From positions 1-37,266 of the forward strand of contig NZ_MVQB01000025.1 of NCBI RefSeq assembly GCF_002067035.1: 37,266 nt of DNA, written 5' to 3'. A program made the position numbers and the translations under genes. The stretch is from Methanoregula sp. PtaB.Bin085. Its GTDB lineage: Archaea; Halobacteriota; Methanomicrobia; Methanomicrobiales; Methanospirillaceae. Below the pieces are notes generated by a model. That model saw nothing but the letters and a program-made list of their open reading frames with translations, was not told the DNA's origin and did no database searches. This document shows, piece after piece, positions 34,240 to 37,266 of this stretch (position 1 is the first letter of the stretch; each line of letters begins with the position of its first letter).

Positions 34240-35184
34240 ATGTTGCATGCAGCACCTGCCGGCGGGGACGGATCCGGAGCATCCCTTGCCGAAAAGCAGC
34301 GGACCGTCTTTATCAGCCTCATCGTTGACTTCGTCCTCTGGATCCCGGATGTCATGGCCGCGGTCCTCTCGATGTCCATCGTGCTCTTTGCCGATGCTGT
34401 GAAATGTCTCAACGAGATCCTGGCAACGTTCTTCTCGTACCTTACCCTCCGCAAGATGGCAAAGGGCGGGGGCGGCACCTACGATTACGGAATGGGAAAG
34501 TTCGAGACCATGACCTCCGTGATTACCGGTGGCGTCATGTTTGTCTCTCTTCTCCTGGTCTTCTTTGTTGCCATGTACCGGATTGTACACCCGGAGTCAA
34601 TCGTGCACGAGGGGGCATATCTTGGCATGGTCCTCATGGTCATCGGCGTCTGCATGAACACATTTCTCTGGAAGAAGAATTACCGCGTATCTCTCAGGGA
34701 GCCCTCGCCCATCATGGACTCCCAGTGGCGGCTCTTCCGCACCAAGGCCATATCGGATTTCTCGGTTCTGCTCTCGCTCATCTTCTCGCTCGCCCTGTCA
34801 GAGTATGCCTGGTCGTATTATATCGATCCTGTCGCGTCCTTCTTCATCGCCGGCGTCCTCTTCCTCTCCGGCTGGCGTGTGATCACCGCGTCCGTTCCGG
34901 ACCTGCTGGACAGGACCCTGGATGAGGAACTCCAGATGGTGATCGTCCAGCACCTTGCCGTCTTCTTCAACGAATACGCAGCGCTCCACGGTGTCCGTTC
35001 CCGCCGATCCGGCAGCAACATCTATATCGAGATCTTCCTTGAGTTTGACAGCGACAGGAAAATGGGAGACGTACAGGCAACCATAAACCGGATCAAGGCG
35101 GCACTCGAAACGCAGATCCCGAAGAGCACGGTCAGTATCGTACCGACAACTGTGGATATGAGCCGGAAGGAAGACGGGGCGTGA
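34240..35184 (+). CDS. Cation diffusion facilitator-like transporter with altered metal site
   Basis: A 314-residue protein with about six membrane helices (residues ~20-210) and a cytoplasmic C-terminal domain (~215-305) like the CDF dimerisation domain. Fold markers are the GKFE motif after TM2 (YDYGMGKFE, usually Y.FGHGKxE) and the DP in TM6 (YIDPVAS). The transport-site motifs differ from the usual HxxxD pairs: TM2 has K55-x-x-x-E59 and TM5 has K169-x-x-x-D173. It may therefore carry another ion, couple differently, or not transport a divalent metal at all. No ribosome-binding site precedes ATG 34240, so the mRNA may be leaderless. The IS element ends about 30 bases upstream, where a TATA box would be expected. 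Confidence 0.85.
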   Translation: MLHAAPAGGDGSGASLAEKQRTVFISLIVDFVLWIPDVMAAVLSMSIVLFADAVKCLNEILATFFSYLTLRKMAKGGGGTYDYGMGKFETMTSVITGGVMFVSLLLVFFVAMYRIVHPESIVHEGAYLGMVLMVIGVCMNTFLWKKNYRVSLREPSPIMDSQWRLFRTKAISDFSVLLSLIFSLALSEYAWSYYIDPVASFFIAGVLFLSGWRVITASVPDLLDRTLDEELQMVIVQHLAVFFNEYAALHGVRSRRSGSNIYIEIFLEFDSDRKMGDVQATINRIKAALETQIPKSTVSIVPTTVDMSRKEDGA

Positions 35185-35189
35185 GAAGA

Positions 35190-35205
35190 AGAAAGAGATC
35201 TTTCT
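35190..35205. terminator. Stem-loop between convergent genes
   Basis: AGAAAG and CTTTCT flank a 4-base loop in the 20-base gap between the CDF-like and radical SAM stop codons. It is a possible shared terminator, though weak because the stem is short. Confidence 0.35.
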
Positions 35206-35918
35206 CAAATCCCCGTCAGCGCCTCCCGTAACCGTTCGAAGTACTCATCCGTAAGCGCGTACTCCAGCCCGTGCTCACGGTACACATGGTCCGCATAATG
35301 GTAGTTCATCCGGTCGATGAAGACGTAGTCGACCTTACCCTTCAGGAGCCGGACCAGATCTTCCGCACCGGGCAGCACCGGAGCGATCATGGCATAGGTC
35401 CGGACACCGGCCCGGTGCAGGGTGTCCAGCGCTTCGATCCGATCTTCGACCGCAGGGGCATGAGGTTCGAAGATCTGCCGGATACGATCGTCGGCAGTCG
35501 GTATGGAGAACCCTGCCTCGATATCCGGGGCGCTCCGGATGAGATCAAGATCGCGCAGCACCAGCGGCGAGCGGGTCTGGATCACTACGGGCCACGAGTT
35601 CCGGGCAAGGATCTCAAGGCACTGTCGGGTCAGACGGTATTTCTCCTCGAGGGGCTGGTACGGGTCGCACACGCCGCTGATCCAGACCTTATTACGTTTC
35701 TTCTTCCGGATCTCCTTCTCGAGAATGCGGGGGGCGTTGACCTTGACATCCACGAACTCCCCCCATGGTTCCCGGTGCCCGGTCACCCGTTTCATGAACC
35801 GGGCATAACAGTAGCTGCACCCGTGCTGGCAGCCGGTGTAGGGATTGACCACGTACGGGTAGATCTTCGAAGGGGTGAGAATGGATTTTGCCTGGACTTC
35901 CTTGACAATCAGGGCCAT
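35205..35918 (-). CDS. Radical SAM protein of the SPL-like (COG1533) group
   Basis: About 237 residues from ATG 35918. GGAGG lies ten bases before it; a longer frame back to TTG 35981 adds a Pro-rich leader without family features. The cluster-binding motif is CQHGCSYCYAR (CxxxCxxC, about residues 30-37), preceded by NPYTGC as in spore-photoproduct-lyase-like proteins. Further marks of the group are WISGVCDPYQPLE, VVIQTRSPLVLRDLDL and IEAGFSIPTADD. Such proteins bind a 4Fe-4S cluster and S-adenosylmethionine and make a 5'-deoxyadenosyl radical. The substrate is not known, and in methanogens a spore photoproduct role is not expected. It sits 87 bases from the stop of the agmatine gene upstream on the same strand. 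Confidence 0.88.
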   Translation of the reverse strand: MALIVKEVQAKSILTPSKIYPYVVNPYTGCQHGCSYCYARFMKRVTGHREPWGEFVDVKVNAPRILEKEIRKKKRNKVWISGVCDPYQPLEEKYRLTRQCLEILARNSWPVVIQTRSPLVLRDLDLIRSAPDIEAGFSIPTADDRIRQIFEPHAPAVEDRIEALDTLHRAGVRTYAMIAPVLPGAEDLVRLLKGKVDYVFIDRMNYHYADHVYREHGLEYALTDEYFERLREALTGI

Positions 35919-36005
35919 TCCGGTGCTTCCTCCTGCGCTGTTGGCGGGATCCTGCCGGGGAAGAGGGGGAGGTGTTTTCAATGATTCCCGGTCGGAACCG
36001 GTATC

Positions 36006-37265
36006 TCACACCCGCGGCTGCTGCTGGGTGGCGCAGTGGAACGTCCCGCAGCCCTCGACCAGAGCCCGGGCATCGATCCCGGCAATCGTGCGGTCCGGGA
36101 AGAGATCCTGGATGATGCGGAGGGCTTCTGCATCGTGAGGGTCGTTGAAGACGGGGACGACAACGACCGTGTTCCCGATGTAGAAGTTGGTGTAACTCGC
36201 CGGGTACCGCTGTTCGCTGTCGGCCACCTTTGCAGGCATCGGGAGCTTTATCACGGTCAGGGGCCTGCCGTCCTGGTCCGACGACTGGCGCAGGATTTCG
36301 TAGTTTTCGTGCAGGGCAGCGTAATTCTCGTCACGAATATCCGTCTCGTACGCGCAGACGACCGTGGATGGATTGACAAACCGTGCAATGTCATCGACGT
36401 GCCCGTCCGTGTCGTCTCCAGCGATGCCGTCGTTGAGCCAGATGACCTTCTCGACACCGAGATATTCCTTCAGCAGCTCCTCAATCCGGTCGGCCGAGAG
36501 GGACGGGTTGCGGTTGGGATTGAGCAGGCATGCCCGGGTTGTAAGTACGGTCCCCCTCCCGTTGACATCCACCGATCCCCCCTCGAGCACGATGCCCGGT
36601 TCGAACATCGGGAGGCAGAGGCGCCGGTTCATGGTATGGGGCATCTTCCCGTCGGCAAGCTGGTTCTCGTACTTGTTTCCCCAGGCATTGAAGTTCCAGC
36701 GGACCATGGCGATCCTTCGGAGAGCCCGGTTGACCACGAAGGTCGGCCCGTAGTCGCGGATCCAGACGTCCGAGTACTCGCTCGTGTGCAGGACAATCCT
36801 GGTCATATCGGCTCCCATCTCGCGGAGCCGCGCCCGGACCCGCCGGTGGATCACGGCAGTCGGGACGAAGACTTCGACACGCTCGGATGCGTGGACTGCC
36901 ATAATGAACGCAAAACAGGCATTTTCCACGTCAGCCAGGCGGGGGAACGTAAGTTCGTTGTGGGGCCATGAGATCCAGACGGCATCGTGGGGCTCCCATT
37001 CCGCGGGCATGTGGAATCCGCGGTTTCGCGGCGTGTCGCCCGGCCGGATGGCCGGGAAGACCCCGGACTCGCCGGGGAACGGGGCAACGAGCCGGCCGTA
37101 GGTATCCGGCCTGCGGTTCCGGAAGAACCCCCACGATTCCCGGACATTATTGTTCATTGAGAGGTCAGCGGTGGCAAGCAGGATCTCCTCACTGCCGGAT
37201 GCCCGGGCAAGTACCTTGCCGAAAGCGTCGCACACAAAGGATCCGCCAAAGAACGAGCAGTCCCC
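36006..37265 (-). CDS. N-carbamoylputrescine amidase (C-terminal end) fused to agmatine deiminase; 5' part outside window
   Basis: The frame is open to the window edge. The first ~60 visible residues match the C-terminus of nitrilase-type N-carbamoylputrescine amidase: FFGGSFVCDAFGKVLA, then EILLATADL and WGFFRNRRPDTYG. After a linker of about 20 residues the chain continues in the same frame as a full agmatine deiminase, from TPRNRGFHMPAEWEPHDAVW. Its motifs are VWIRDYGPTFVV, VLEGGSVDVNG, DDTDGHVDDIARF and the catalytic Cys in GCGTFHCATQQQP. Together the two activities turn agmatine into N-carbamoylputrescine and then putrescine. An internal ATG at 37157 falls inside the nitrilase-like end, so a separate deiminase gene starting there is less likely. 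A radical SAM gene follows on the same strand. Confidence 0.88.
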   Translation of the reverse strand, partial: GDCSFFGGSFVCDAFGKVLARASGSEEILLATADLSMNNNVRESWGFFRNRRPDTYGRLVAPFPGESGVFPAIRPGDTPRNRGFHMPAEWEPHDAVWISWPHNELTFPRLADVENACFAFIMAVHASERVEVFVPTAVIHRRVRARLREMGADMTRIVLHTSEYSDVWIRDYGPTFVVNRALRRIAMVRWNFNAWGNKYENQLADGKMPHTMNRRLCLPMFEPGIVLEGGSVDVNGRGTVLTTRACLLNPNRNPSLSADRIEELLKEYLGVEKVIWLNDGIAGDDTDGHVDDIARFVNPSTVVCAYETDIRDENYAALHENYEILRQSSDQDGRPLTVIKLPMPAKVADSEQRYPASYTNFYIGNTVVVVPVFNDPHDAEALRIIQDLFPDRTIAGIDARALVEGCGTFHCATQQQPRV

Positions 37266-37266
37266 C

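Noticed and set aside
36006-37157. Separate agmatine deiminase gene starting at ATG 37157
   Set aside because: Residues just after that ATG (ESWGFFRNRRPDTYG) belong to the conserved nitrilase C-terminus, so the ATG lies inside the upstream domain.
1-37266. CRISPR arrays, tRNA or rRNA genes, prophage
   Set aside because: No regularly spaced short repeats, cloverleaf-like intergenic sequences, rRNA-like stretches or phage structural genes were seen; nearly all intergenic gaps are shorter than 230 bases.

Overview
The window looks like chromosomal DNA of a methanogenic archaeon, most likely of the Methanomicrobiales (a Methanoregula-like lineage). This is an inference. It rests on the high GC content, TATA-type promoters with short leaders, very PAS-rich histidine kinases, a MASE3 sensor kinase, receiver proteins without DNA-binding domains and HisKA_2-type kinases. 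No rRNA, tRNA or CRISPR array was seen.

Layout. 1-2653: two tandem secreted, membrane-anchored beta-propeller proteins (the first cut by the window edge) and a TPR membrane protein. 2684-4801: a dCache-HAMP-SpoIIE phosphatase. 4946-17070, minus strand: a lone receiver; then a same-strand series consisting of a broken receiver-kinase, a receiver, an 11-PAS hybrid kinase and a receiver-GAF protein; then a dCache kinase with four PAS domains. 17119-17999: an 881-base gene-free stretch holding a degenerate ~292-base tandem duplication. 18000-23853, minus strand: a RecA/KaiC-like protein without a P-loop, a two-PAS protein with a His-less DHp-like tail, a receiver-PAS kinase and a MASE3 kinase. 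24046-33194: a 9-PAS membrane kinase, a receiver-PAS-DHp protein lacking an ATPase domain, a receiver-PAS protein (minus strand) and a second membrane kinase. 33308-34202: a complete IS1595-family element with inverted repeats and a perfect 8-base target duplication. 34240-37266: a cation-diffusion-facilitator-like protein with an altered metal site, a radical SAM protein of the SPL-like group, and the C-terminal part of what looks like an N-carbamoylputrescine amidase fused in frame to agmatine deiminase.

How the genes fit together. About 22 kb is one signal-transduction island with roughly 36 PAS domains, 8 receiver domains and 7 kinase catalytic cores (one in a broken gene), but no DNA-binding output domain. 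Output is therefore probably by protein-protein contact, phosphotransfer, or the SpoIIE-type phosphatase. Repeated PAS blocks shared between neighbouring kinases suggest growth by local duplication and domain shuffling. Several members are incomplete or altered: a kinase with three frameshifts and His-to-Tyr, a DHp with His-to-Arg, and a DHp without an ATPase. This suggests turnover of the island or recruitment of non-catalytic scaffold and phosphotransfer parts. The last genes serve unrelated functions (transport, radical chemistry, putrescine synthesis from agmatine).
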